Assembly: GCA_031268685.1 (NCBI GenBank) | Contig: JAIRWW010000022.1 | Span: forward strand, 1 to 8,405 | DNA: 8,405 nucleotides | Direction: 5' to 3' | From: Azoarcus sp. | GTDB lineage: Bacteria > Pseudomonadota > Gammaproteobacteria > Burkholderiales > Rhodocyclaceae | Shown here: positions 1 to 6,348 of the stretch, one piece after another | Position numbering within the stretch: the first letter of the stretch is position 1 | Layout: the number at the start of each line of letters is the position of its first letter | Made by a program: the position numbers and the translations under genes | Notes under the pieces: generated by a model | Told to the model about the DNA's origin: nothing | Databases searched by the model: none | The model's input: the letters and a program-made list of their open reading frames with translations, nothing else

Positions 1-70
1 TGCCTTCGTCAAGGCTTATGAAGAAGCAATCTCGGCCCTGCAAGCCGGAGAAAAGGCGGGCAAGCCATGA
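1..70 (+). CDS. C-terminal tail of an unidentified upstream gene (partial)
   Basis: Reading from base 2 gives 22 sense codons and then TGA at 68-70. The visible peptide ends in YEEAISALQAGEKAGKP, an alanine/glutamate/lysine-rich tail that looks like an ordinary soluble C-terminus. The start lies outside the window. Because the next three genes on the same strand are T6SS genes, it is plausibly another T6SS component, but no family can be recognised from 22 residues. The +3 frame is also open here, so the call rests on composition and on the stop just before the structured spacer. Confidence 0.4.
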   Translation, partial: AFVKAYEEAISALQAGEKAGKP

Positions 71-71
71 T

Positions 72-100
72 GTTTCAATCCACGTCCGTAACCGGGCGAC
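72..100 (-). repeat. Single type I-C CRISPR-like repeat sequence (orphan, 29 nt)
   Basis: On the + strand the segment begins GTTTCAATCCACG and ends GGGCGAC. Read on the - strand it runs GTCGCCC ... CGTGGATTGAAAC. Type I-C CRISPR repeats typically start GTCGC, carry a central GC-rich hairpin and end in GTGGATTGAAAC. A small hairpin sits where it would be expected (84-88 with 93-97, one G-T pair, loop 89-92). It is 29 nt rather than the usual ~32, and no second copy or spacer is visible in the window. It may be a remnant or a chance resemblance, so it is not called as an array. Confidence 0.3.
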
Positions 101-104
101 AAGG

Positions 105-131
105 CACGGAAGGGGTTACACCCCTCCCGTG
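105..131. repeat. Strong imperfect inverted repeat (12-bp stem, 3-nt loop)
   Basis: Bases 105-116 (CACGGAAGGGGT) pair with 120-131 (ACCCCTCCCGTG) with a single A-C mismatch (110/126) around loop TAC. There is no T tract after it, so it is not a canonical intrinsic terminator. It sits between the upstream stop and pppA, next to a second hairpin, which suggests a REP-like palindromic intergenic element or an mRNA-processing structure. Confidence 0.6.
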
Positions 132-138
132 CGTGATT

Positions 139-156
139 CTCCCCCTGAAGGGGGAG
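139..156. repeat. Second GC-rich hairpin (7-bp stem, TGAA loop)
   Basis: CTCCCCC (139-145) pairs perfectly with GGGGGAG (150-156) around TGAA. Only a short TTT follows, so termination would be weak. A third small stem (GGTT 156-159 with AACC 163-166) runs straight into the CGGAG ribosome-binding site of the next gene. Folding in this leader could therefore affect translation of the phosphatase; that is inference only. Confidence 0.55.
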
Positions 157-180
157 GTTTCCAACCGGAGTTAGTTTTCG

Positions 181-963
181 ATGAAATTATCGCTGGCACA
201 GCGAAGCGAGCGTGGCGGACGGGAACGCAACGAAGATGCCATCGGCTTCTGCGGCAATGAAATACTGGGCTGCTTCGTGCTCGCCGACGGTACCGGCGGA
301 TACAAAGGCGGTGCTGTTGCATCGGAAGTCGTCGTGCAGCAAGTGCTGAAGCACTTTTCTGCCGCGCCTCAGGTCGACCTGACCTCGATCGGCACATCGA
401 TCGATGTCGCGCGCGAAGCCTTGTACGAAGCACGCAGGACTCATCCGCAGTTTCCCGGTATGGATACGACGATTGCTGCGTTGATGCTGGATACTGAGCG
501 GGCACTGGCCTATTGGAGTTCCCTGGGCGACAGCCGTATCTATCTGTTCCGCAGCGGACGGGCGCGCATCCTGACGACCGACCACAGCGTTCTGCAATCC
601 ATGATCGACGCCGGTATTTTTACCGGCGAACTGCGAGGCAACCGGAAAAGGAACCTGTTGTACGCGGCGGTCGGCACTGAAGAAGTGCCGGAGCGCGTCG
701 TCTGCGACAAACCGCTCGTCTTGTGCTCCGGTGACGTTTTCCTGCTGTGCTCCGACGGCTTGTGGGAGAGCGTGGACGAAACAACCATGGAAGCCCTGCT
801 TCGGCAGGCGAAGACACCCGAGCAATGGGTAGACGAATTGATGCGCGCAGTGCCCGATCCCGAAGCGCCCGAACAGGACAACTACAGCGTCCTGGCCATA
901 TGGATTGGCGAGCGGGAAGAAGTGACGACGCGCATCCTGCCCCACATGCCGGAGAACGGCTGA
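181..963 (+). CDS. pppA: PP2C-family Ser/Thr phosphatase, T6SS-associated (PppA-like)
   Basis: 260-residue cytosolic phosphatase with the full run of PP2C motifs: RERNED (14-19), LADGTGG (34-40, metal ligand D36), MDTT (94-97), GDSRIY (116-121), a DHS at 134-136, LCSDGLWE (189-196) and QDN (232-234, metal ligand D233). The common ADGMGG is ADGTGG here. Length matches bacterial single-domain PP2Cs. In T6SS, PppA removes phosphate from Fha-type proteins phosphorylated by the kinase PpkA and so turns secretion down. That role is inferred from the adjacent tagF and tssE; no kinase or Fha gene is visible. ATG 181 is preceded by CGGAG at 166-170, ten bases upstream. Confidence 0.88.
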   Translation: MKLSLAQRSERGGRERNEDAIGFCGNEILGCFVLADGTGGYKGGAVASEVVVQQVLKHFSAAPQVDLTSIGTSIDVAREALYEARRTHPQFPGMDTTIAALMLDTERALAYWSSLGDSRIYLFRSGRARILTTDHSVLQSMIDAGIFTGELRGNRKRNLLYAAVGTEEVPERVVCDKPLVLCSGDVFLLCSDGLWESVDETTMEALLRQAKTPEQWVDELMRAVPDPEAPEQDNYSVLAIWIGEREEVTTRILPHMPENG

Positions 964-975
964 GACAACAAAAAA

Positions 976-1653
976 ATGGCTGATTCACACTACATGGGCT
1001 GGTTTGGGAAATTACCCTCGGTCGGCGACTTTGCGGGCAGGGGCATGCCGCGGCACGTGCAGGCGGCCGTTCATGCATGGATGTCGTCCGGCATGGCGGC
1101 GCTCGTGCGGACGTGGTCGGAAGAATGGCGGGACGCCTACCTTGTCTCTCCTGTGTGGCACTTCGCCATCAATGCCGACATTTGGGACAAGCTCGCGCTC
1201 CTCGGTTGCATAGCGCCGAGCATAGATAAAGTAGGACGATGTTCGCCCCTTATAGTGCTGCGTTCTTTCGACGGCCCCGATGCGCGCGAAGTGCTGCCGC
1301 CGGAGAGCCGTTGGCTTTACCGTGTAGACGCCGCGATACGGCGCATCATCGGCGAACGCATCACGGTTGAGGGCGTAAATGCTCTCCTGGCGCAACTCAT
1401 GGTTCACGAACCGGGGCAGGGCTATGCTAAAGGTATTTTAGATGACCTAAGTATTGGCGACACTGCCGACGGCTTCCGGAAAGCCTGGTTTTCATGGCCG
1501 GATCTTCCCGCGCTGTTCGGCGAACGCAGCAGCCGCAGCTTCTGGTGGGCGGAACCTTCCCCCCGGCAGCCGCCAAGGCAACTCATCCATAGAGGTGTGC
1601 CCGACGAAGACCTGTTTTGCCTGCTCATGGATGGAGGAATGTCAAGTGGCTAA
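976..1653 (+). CDS. tagF: Type VI secretion-associated protein TagF
   Basis: 225 residues. The N-terminus has the TagF signature WFGKLPSVGDF (9-19), followed by a helix with HAWM, SPVWHF (58-63), GCIAPSIDKVGRCSPL (77-92) and a late SFWW (188-191). These are hallmarks of the TagF/DUF2094 family, cytosolic proteins known to repress T6SS activity post-translationally. The gene starts 12 bases after the phosphatase stop. In some species TagF and PppA are fused, which fits a shared job. The site before ATG 976 is A-rich with no good Shine-Dalgarno, so expression may rely on coupling to the phosphatase gene. The tail past residue 195 is proline/arginine-rich and less typical. Confidence 0.9.
   Translation: MADSHYMGWFGKLPSVGDFAGRGMPRHVQAAVHAWMSSGMAALVRTWSEEWRDAYLVSPVWHFAINADIWDKLALLGCIAPSIDKVGRCSPLIVLRSFDGPDAREVLPPESRWLYRVDAAIRRIIGERITVEGVNALLAQLMVHEPGQGYAKGILDDLSIGDTADGFRKAWFSWPDLPALFGERSSRSFWWAEPSPRQPPRQLIHRGVPDEDLFCLLMDGGMSSG
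1633..1637 (+). promoter_or_regulatory. Ribosome-binding site deciding the tssE GTG start
   Basis: GGAGG lies inside the 3' end of tagF, eight bases before GTG 1646. It supports the GTG over the in-frame ATG at 1631, which this motif immediately follows. Confidence 0.6.
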
Positions 1654-2131
1654 TCCAAGACGCGCGGCGCATCGCGGCGATTTGTTCGTTCCGGCCTTGC
1701 TGGACAGACTCTCGCATAGCAGCCACGGGGCCATGAACCGCAATGATTTTCGGAAAACAGTCATGCGGGATCTGTCCTGGCTGCTGAACTGCACCAACCT
1801 GGACACCCAGTTGCCGATGGATAATTTTCCGAAAGCCAAATTTTCGGTCGTCAATTTTGGCATTCCGCCCTTGGCGGGCACCCGGTTTTCCAAAGCCGAA
1901 CTCAAGATTGCGGCGCAGAAAATACAGCAGGCGATAGCCTATTTTGAGCCGCGCATTCTCCCGAAATCCTTGAGAGTGTCCATTGCCCATGACATAAATA
2001 CCGAACTTCACAACTACGCTCACTTCCGGATCGAAGCGACCTACTGGTTTGAACCCTACCCGATAGACATGGTGATACGAGCGCGCTGGGACATGGAAAC
2101 CGGCGGCATGGAAATCCGGGAAGAAAACTGA
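1646..2131 (+). CDS. tssE: T6SS baseplate subunit TssE (gp25-like)
   Basis: 161 residues from GTG 1646. Family signatures are RDLSWLLN (41-48), SVVNFGIPPLAG (67-78), AIAYFEPRI (96-104) and a C-terminal strand region RIEATYWFEP (128-137) with RARWDMETG. These match the T4 gp25-like lysozyme-fold wedge protein, which helps assemble the baseplate from which the T6SS sheath polymerises. The start was chosen because GGAGG (1633-1637) lies eight bases upstream and the frame then overlaps tagF by eight bases; an in-frame ATG at 1631 would add five residues but leave no comparable site. It is the last T6SS gene here. Confidence 0.85.
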   Translation: MANPRRAAHRGDLFVPALLDRLSHSSHGAMNRNDFRKTVMRDLSWLLNCTNLDTQLPMDNFPKAKFSVVNFGIPPLAGTRFSKAELKIAAQKIQQAIAYFEPRILPKSLRVSIAHDINTELHNYAHFRIEATYWFEPYPIDMVIRARWDMETGGMEIREEN

Positions 2132-2248
2132 CAGCCGCAGTTGCCGCAATGTTCATGGTTCATGCTTTGTGCCGGATTGCCTGGAGTTAAACATAAAGGC
2201 GCGACTGCCCTGCCGGGGTCGTGGTCAGACCGATAAGAATCAGTTTGA
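2132..2248 (+). other. Spacer between T6SS block and lipid operon
   Basis: 117 bases without a gene. It holds a perfect tandem 7-mer (GTTCATG at 2151-2157 and 2158-2164) and a weak interrupted stem (2202-2205 with 2218-2221, and 2208-2210 with 2215-2217) with no T tract. No convincing sigma70 promoter or terminator is seen, although the operon promoter should be here. The site before ATG 2249 is a poor Shine-Dalgarno; the in-frame TGA at 2246-2248 rules out a longer start. Confidence 0.4.
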
Positions 2249-3256
2249 ATGACAATACGACACAGCGCGCATGCTTTGCTCCCGCTCAAAATTATCGCTA
2301 CCGGCACTGCCTTGCCGCCGCAGTGCATTACTTCCGCAGAGCTTGATATCCGCCTGCATAAACCCGCGGGCTATGTCGAAAAACGCTCGGGGATTGTCCA
2401 CCGCTTTCATGCCACGGACGACGCCAGCCACGCGGAGCTTGCTGCGGCAGCTTTACATGATGCGCTGGGGCGTCATGGCCTTGCACCGGATTCCATTGAC
2501 CTGCTGATTTTTGCCTCGGTGGGTTCGGTGCAGGCTTTGCCTTGTTCTGCGGTGTTCGTGATGAAGGCCGCCAGGCTCAGGCCGGGCCTCGCCGGGTTCG
2601 ACATCAACAGCAGTTGCGTCAGTTTTATCTCTGCAATGCAGGTCGCAGCCGGTTTGCTCAATGCAGGGACTTACCGGCGCATCGCCATCGTCTCCGCGGA
2701 TCTGGCTTCGCGCTGTCTCGACTGGCAGCATGAGGAATCCGCCTTGATTTTTGGCGACGGCGCAGCCTGCGTTATCGTCGAATGCGGCGACGGAACGAGC
2801 GGTATTGCCGCAAGCTTGTCCGAGACCTATCCAGCGAGCAGCGATCTGTGCGAAGTCCGTGCTGGCGGTACGCGCTGCAATCCGCGCACCGGGATGCAAG
2901 ACAGAGATTTTCTGTTTCATATGCAAGGCAAAAAACTGTTCCGGCAAGCGTCGGCGCTGATCGAAGGCTATCTTGGCCGTCTGTTGGCAAGCGCTGGGCT
3001 GAGTTTGCAGGAAATTGCGACCGTGGCGCCGCACCAGGCAAGCCATTTGGCGATGGAACATATGCGCCAGAGGATGAATATCGCGCCGGATGCTCTGGTG
3101 GATATATACCGCCACCGCGGAAACCAGGTAGCGGCCTCGATTCCTACGGCGCTGCACGAGGCGGTAATCAGCGGGCGCTTTAATCCTGGCCAGCCTGTTA
3201 TGTTGATTGGAACTGCCGCCGGGTTGACGCTGGCCGGCATGGTACTGATGCCGTGA
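2249..3256 (+). CDS. Beta-ketoacyl synthase III (FabH/OleA-like condensing enzyme)
   Basis: 335-residue thiolase-fold condensing enzyme. The triad is complete: C123 in DINSSCVSF, H262 in APHQAS and N292 in RGNQVAASIP. The His-Asn spacing of 30 equals that of E. coli FabH. GDGAA at 169-173 and the IGTAAGLT-type C-terminus are also family features. It should transfer an acyl group to the cysteine and condense it with a malonyl or second acyl thioester to make a beta-keto product. The cysteine context (NSSC rather than AAC) and Q293 (usually T) differ from housekeeping FabH, and it sits beside an OleD-like reductase, so a specialised lipid role is more likely than primary fatty acid initiation. 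OleA-type head-to-head condensation is possible but unproven. First gene of the overlapping operon. Confidence 0.87.
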   Translation: MTIRHSAHALLPLKIIATGTALPPQCITSAELDIRLHKPAGYVEKRSGIVHRFHATDDASHAELAAAALHDALGRHGLAPDSIDLLIFASVGSVQALPCSAVFVMKAARLRPGLAGFDINSSCVSFISAMQVAAGLLNAGTYRRIAIVSADLASRCLDWQHEESALIFGDGAACVIVECGDGTSGIAASLSETYPASSDLCEVRAGGTRCNPRTGMQDRDFLFHMQGKKLFRQASALIEGYLGRLLASAGLSLQEIATVAPHQASHLAMEHMRQRMNIAPDALVDIYRHRGNQVAASIPTALHEAVISGRFNPGQPVMLIGTAAGLTLAGMVLMP

Positions 3257-4266
3257 AGGTGTTGGTCACGGGCGCGACTAGCGGCCTGGGGCGTAATGCC
3301 GCGGAGTACTTGCTTGAAGCGGGCCACCGGGTGTGCGCAACAGGGCGTGATGTCTTGGCAGGCGAGCACTTGGCGCGGCGGGGTGCGCAATTCGTCGCTT
3401 TGGATCTCACGCAGGCGACGGCGGAACAGTGCCAGCAACTGATGGTTGGCTGCGATGTGGTGTGGCATTGCGCGGCAAAGTCATCGCCGTGGGGCAGCCG
3501 GGATGCGTTTTATCGGACAAATGCCGTTGCCACGGAAAAACTGGCCGAGGCGGCTGGCCGCTATGGCGTTCCGCGCTTCATCCATATTTCGACGCCCGCC
3601 GTGTATTTCGATTTCAGGCATCACCATGACGTTGTCGAGAGCTACCGCGCCCGGCGATTTGCCAACAATTATGCCGCCAGCAAATATGCGGCAGAGGAAC
3701 TTCTCCAGGCGCTGCTGCCGCGCTATCCGCAGACTACCTATCTTATCTTGCGGCCACGCGGCTTGTTTGGCCCGCATGACCGGGTGATTGTGCCCCGTCT
3801 ACTGAGACAACTCGACCGCGATCGCGGCCTTTTGCGTCTCCCCGGCGGCGGCCAGGCGCTGCTGGATCTGACTTTTGTGCTGAACGTGGTGCAGGCAATG
3901 GATTTGGCGAGCCGCAAGGACAAGCTGCCTTCAGGCGCAATCTACAATATCACCAACCATCAGCCGCAACGGCTGGCGGATATGCTGCACCGGCTTTTGC
4001 AGCATCATCTGGGTTTGCAGTATCGCCTGCGGTCTGTCCCATATCCTCTACTGTTTGCTCTGGCGGGCGGGATGGAAGCGGCGGCTCGTTTCAGCGGCAA
4101 AGAGCCGATGCTGACTCGATACAGCATTGGAGCGGTCTACTTCGATATGACGCTCAGCCCGGCGCGAGCAGTAGAAGAACTGGGCTACCGTCCGCGTTAT
4201 GCCATGGAAGAGGGCATTGCCCTTACGGCGGCCTGGTTGGGCCGGAAAGGCATCTCCAGTGGCTGA
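3253..4266 (+). CDS. NAD(P)-dependent epimerase/reductase, OleD/3-beta-HSD-like
   Basis: 337-residue extended short-chain dehydrogenase. The N-terminus is a Rossmann nucleotide site TGATSGLG (6-13), followed by LDLT (50-53), WHCAA (71-75), active-site S113/T114 in HISTPAVY, and catalytic Y140 and K144 in YAASK. RPRGLFGPHD (167-176) is typical of 3-beta-hydroxysteroid dehydrogenase/epimerase relatives, the group that includes OleD. The likely reaction is reduction of the beta-keto group made by the preceding synthase to a beta-hydroxy group. GTG start 3253 overlaps the upstream stop as GTGA, which makes translational coupling likely. The substrate cannot be read from the sequence, and a sugar or steroid-like substrate remains possible. 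Confidence 0.85.
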   Translation: MKVLVTGATSGLGRNAAEYLLEAGHRVCATGRDVLAGEHLARRGAQFVALDLTQATAEQCQQLMVGCDVVWHCAAKSSPWGSRDAFYRTNAVATEKLAEAAGRYGVPRFIHISTPAVYFDFRHHHDVVESYRARRFANNYAASKYAAEELLQALLPRYPQTTYLILRPRGLFGPHDRVIVPRLLRQLDRDRGLLRLPGGGQALLDLTFVLNVVQAMDLASRKDKLPSGAIYNITNHQPQRLADMLHRLLQHHLGLQYRLRSVPYPLLFALAGGMEAAARFSGKEPMLTRYSIGAVYFDMTLSPARAVEELGYRPRYAMEEGIALTAAWLGRKGISSG

Positions 4267-5065
4267 AATCACTACTTTCGAGATCGGGTATTGCACGCAT
4301 ATTGGCTGCATGGCGCTGCGTGGGGCGGGTTTGCGCGTGTGCAAATTTCCGGCGCGGGCATATCTGCTGTCAATCGGGGAGCGCCGCTGGCTGTGGGATA
4401 CCGGCTATGCGCAGCATTTTCAGCAGCACACCCAGTCCGGCATTTTTCGCCTCTATCGCCATGTAACGCCGGTCCATTTCGACCCGCAGGCGTCCTTGCT
4501 TGCGCAGTTGCGCGCGGCAGGTTATGGCGCAGGAGACATCCAGGCGCTGATTATTTCCCATTTTCATGCCGATCACATTGCCGGGCTGCACGATTTCGAC
4601 CGGCTGGATTTCATCTGTTCGGGTGAAGGATGGCAACAAACCCGCCATTTACGCGGCTTTGCCGCGCTGAGACAGGCGTTTGTACCTGGCTTGATCCCGG
4701 CGGACTTTGAATCGCGCCTGCATTTTGTCGAAGGATTTCAGCAGATCAGCTTGCCAGCGCAATTGGCGCCTTTTGAGCGCGGCTACTTGTTGCCGGGCAG
4801 CGAAGGGCAAATCATGCTGGTGCCGTTGCCGGGGCATGCGGCAGGCCATATCGGCGCCTTTGTCCTGACGGCGGCTGGCTGGACGCTGCTGGCCGCCGAT
4901 GCGGCCTGGTCGCCGTCGAACTATCAGCAAATGCGCGGCCCTTCCGCACTGGCCAATCTGATAATGAAGGATGTCAAAGCCTATTACCGCAGCTTGCAGC
5001 AATTGAATCAGCTTTGGCAGGGCGGCGGGGCCGACATACTCCTGTGCCACAAGGGAGATTTATGA
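4259..5065 (+). CDS. Metallo-beta-lactamase-fold hydrolase
   Basis: 268 residues from GTG 4259. The metal site is intact: HFHADH (101-106, ligands H101, H103, D105, H106), H193 in PGHAAGH, D214 in AADAAW and H264 in LLCHKGDL near the C-terminus. This is the arrangement of two-metal hydrolases, including the AHL-lactonase-like group. It probably hydrolyses an ester, lactone or thioester made by its neighbours; in position it is a candidate functional stand-in for OleB. No signal peptide is evident, so it should be cytosolic. The GTG was chosen because the homologous-looking region begins at once, AAAGG lies about eight bases upstream, and it overlaps the reductase gene by eight bases. An upstream ATG at 4199 would only extend into that gene. 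Confidence 0.85.
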   Translation: MAEITTFEIGYCTHIGCMALRGAGLRVCKFPARAYLLSIGERRWLWDTGYAQHFQQHTQSGIFRLYRHVTPVHFDPQASLLAQLRAAGYGAGDIQALIISHFHADHIAGLHDFDRLDFICSGEGWQQTRHLRGFAALRQAFVPGLIPADFESRLHFVEGFQQISLPAQLAPFERGYLLPGSEGQIMLVPLPGHAAGHIGAFVLTAAGWTLLAADAAWSPSNYQQMRGPSALANLIMKDVKAYYRSLQQLNQLWQGGGADILLCHKGDL

Positions 5066-6348
5066 TTCCCGTGGGCTTGTTGTGGCGCTATTTCAAAACC
5101 CGTCGCCTGAGCTTTGCCAGCCGCGCCGCGCTTGAGTCTCATCAAGCGCGGCAACTCCAGCGTTTTGCACGGCGGGTGCTGGCGCGCAGCCCCTATTTCC
5201 GGCCCTATTGCCTGCTGCCGCCCGCCGAGTGGCCGCTGATGGACAAGGCGCTGATGATGGCGCAGTTCGACCGGATGAATACCGCTGGATTGCGGCGCGA
5301 CACCGTGCTGGCTTGCGCGCAACGCGGCGAAGCCGAACGGGATTTCAGCCCAAAAGTAGGCAGGTTCAGCGTGGGCTTGTCGTCCGGCACATCGGGGCAA
5401 CGCGGTATTTTTGCTGTCAGTCCGCGCGAGCAGCAAATCTGGGCCGCTGGCATATTGGCGAAAATATTGCCCAACGGCATATTTGCTGGCGAGCGCGTTG
5501 CACTGTTTTTGCGCGCGGACAACAACTTGTACCACAGCATCGTTAACCGCTGGCTGAGTCTGGCGTTTTACGATTTGTTTGCGCCATTCCACACCCAGCT
5601 ACACCGCCTGGAGCAGCAGGCGGCGACAATAATTGTGGCGCCGGCGCAAGTACTGCGCGCCTTGGCGCTGGCAGTGAAGGCGGGCGAAATCCGGCTCGAT
5701 GCACGCAAGGTGATCTCTGTTGCGGAAGTACTGGAACCGCAGGACAGGCAATTGCTGGATCAGGTTTTTCCGGCAGTGGGTGAGGTGTACCAGGCAACGG
5801 AAGGCTTTCTGGCGGCCACCTGCGCCCATGGAACGCTGCACCTGAACGAAGAATTCATCCACGTTGAACCGCAATGGATCGACGATCAGCGCTTTACGCC
5901 GCTGATAACCGACTTCACCCGCAGTACTCAGCCGATTGTGCGCTATCGGCTGGACGATGTGCTGGTCAAGCGGGCCGAGCCTTGCCCTTGCGGACAGCCG
6001 ACGATGGCGCTCGCCCGCATAGAAGGGCGGTGCGACGACCAACTACTTCTGCCTGCTCGCCAAGGGAAACCGCAGGCGGTTTTTGCAGACCTGTGCAGCA
6101 GGGCAATTGCGAATGCATTACCGCTGACCAGCGACTACCGCTTGATCCAGTCCGCGCCCGATCAATTACAGTTGTTGGCGGACTGCACCCCCTCGCAACT
6201 GGAGCATTGCCGGGCGCAACTGGCCGCTGCCTTTGCGCGGCAGGGTGTCGACACAGAGAAACTGCAATGGCGGCTTCAAGCCCAGGCTTGCCCGGCCCAT
6301 TTCGAGCAAAAGCGCCGACGCATCATCCGGCTGGCGGAAAAGGCATGA
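5062..6348 (+). CDS. Adenylate-forming enzyme (PaaK/CapK, F390-synthetase-like)
   Basis: 428 residues from ATG 5062. AMP-binding motifs appear in order: LSSGTSGQRG (106-115, phosphate loop), YQATEG (243-248), ITDF with D284, RYRLDD (294-299), EGRCDD (321-326) and a C-terminal lysine in FEQKRR (K417). CPCGQP (308-313) is typical of the phenylacetate-CoA ligase/F390-synthetase branch rather than of OleC-type acyl-CoA synthetases. It should activate a carboxylate as acyl-AMP for transfer to CoA, a carrier, an alcohol or amine, or for intramolecular lactone closure. It starts on an ATGA overlap with the hydrolase gene; GGGAG at 5053-5057 is close to the start. An upstream ATG at 5014 was rejected as read-in from the overlapped gene. 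Confidence 0.85.
   Translation: MIPVGLLWRYFKTRRLSFASRAALESHQARQLQRFARRVLARSPYFRPYCLLPPAEWPLMDKALMMAQFDRMNTAGLRRDTVLACAQRGEAERDFSPKVGRFSVGLSSGTSGQRGIFAVSPREQQIWAAGILAKILPNGIFAGERVALFLRADNNLYHSIVNRWLSLAFYDLFAPFHTQLHRLEQQAATIIVAPAQVLRALALAVKAGEIRLDARKVISVAEVLEPQDRQLLDQVFPAVGEVYQATEGFLAATCAHGTLHLNEEFIHVEPQWIDDQRFTPLITDFTRSTQPIVRYRLDDVLVKRAEPCPCGQPTMALARIEGRCDDQLLLPARQGKPQAVFADLCSRAIANALPLTSDYRLIQSAPDQLQLLADCTPSQLEHCRAQLAAAFARQGVDTEKLQWRLQAQACPAHFEQKRRRIIRLAEKA

Noticed and set aside
105..160. Rho-independent terminator after the upstream gene
   Set aside because: Both hairpins are strong but neither is followed by a run of T on either strand.
72..180. A CRISPR array in the first spacer
   Set aside because: Only one repeat-like unit is present; no second unit at the expected ~65-base spacing on either side and no cas gene in the window.
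18..260. 80-codon reading frame at the window start
   Set aside because: It overlaps the structured spacer and the true start of the phosphatase; arginine/proline-rich shadow sequence with no family features.
187..945. Long reading frame on the opposite strand of pppA
   Set aside because: Mirror frame of a clear PP2C gene; no recognisable motifs.
4199..4258. Earlier ATG start for the MBL-fold gene
   Set aside because: It would add 20 residues read from inside the reductase gene; the GTG at 4259 has a ribosome-binding site and the overlap style of the other junctions.
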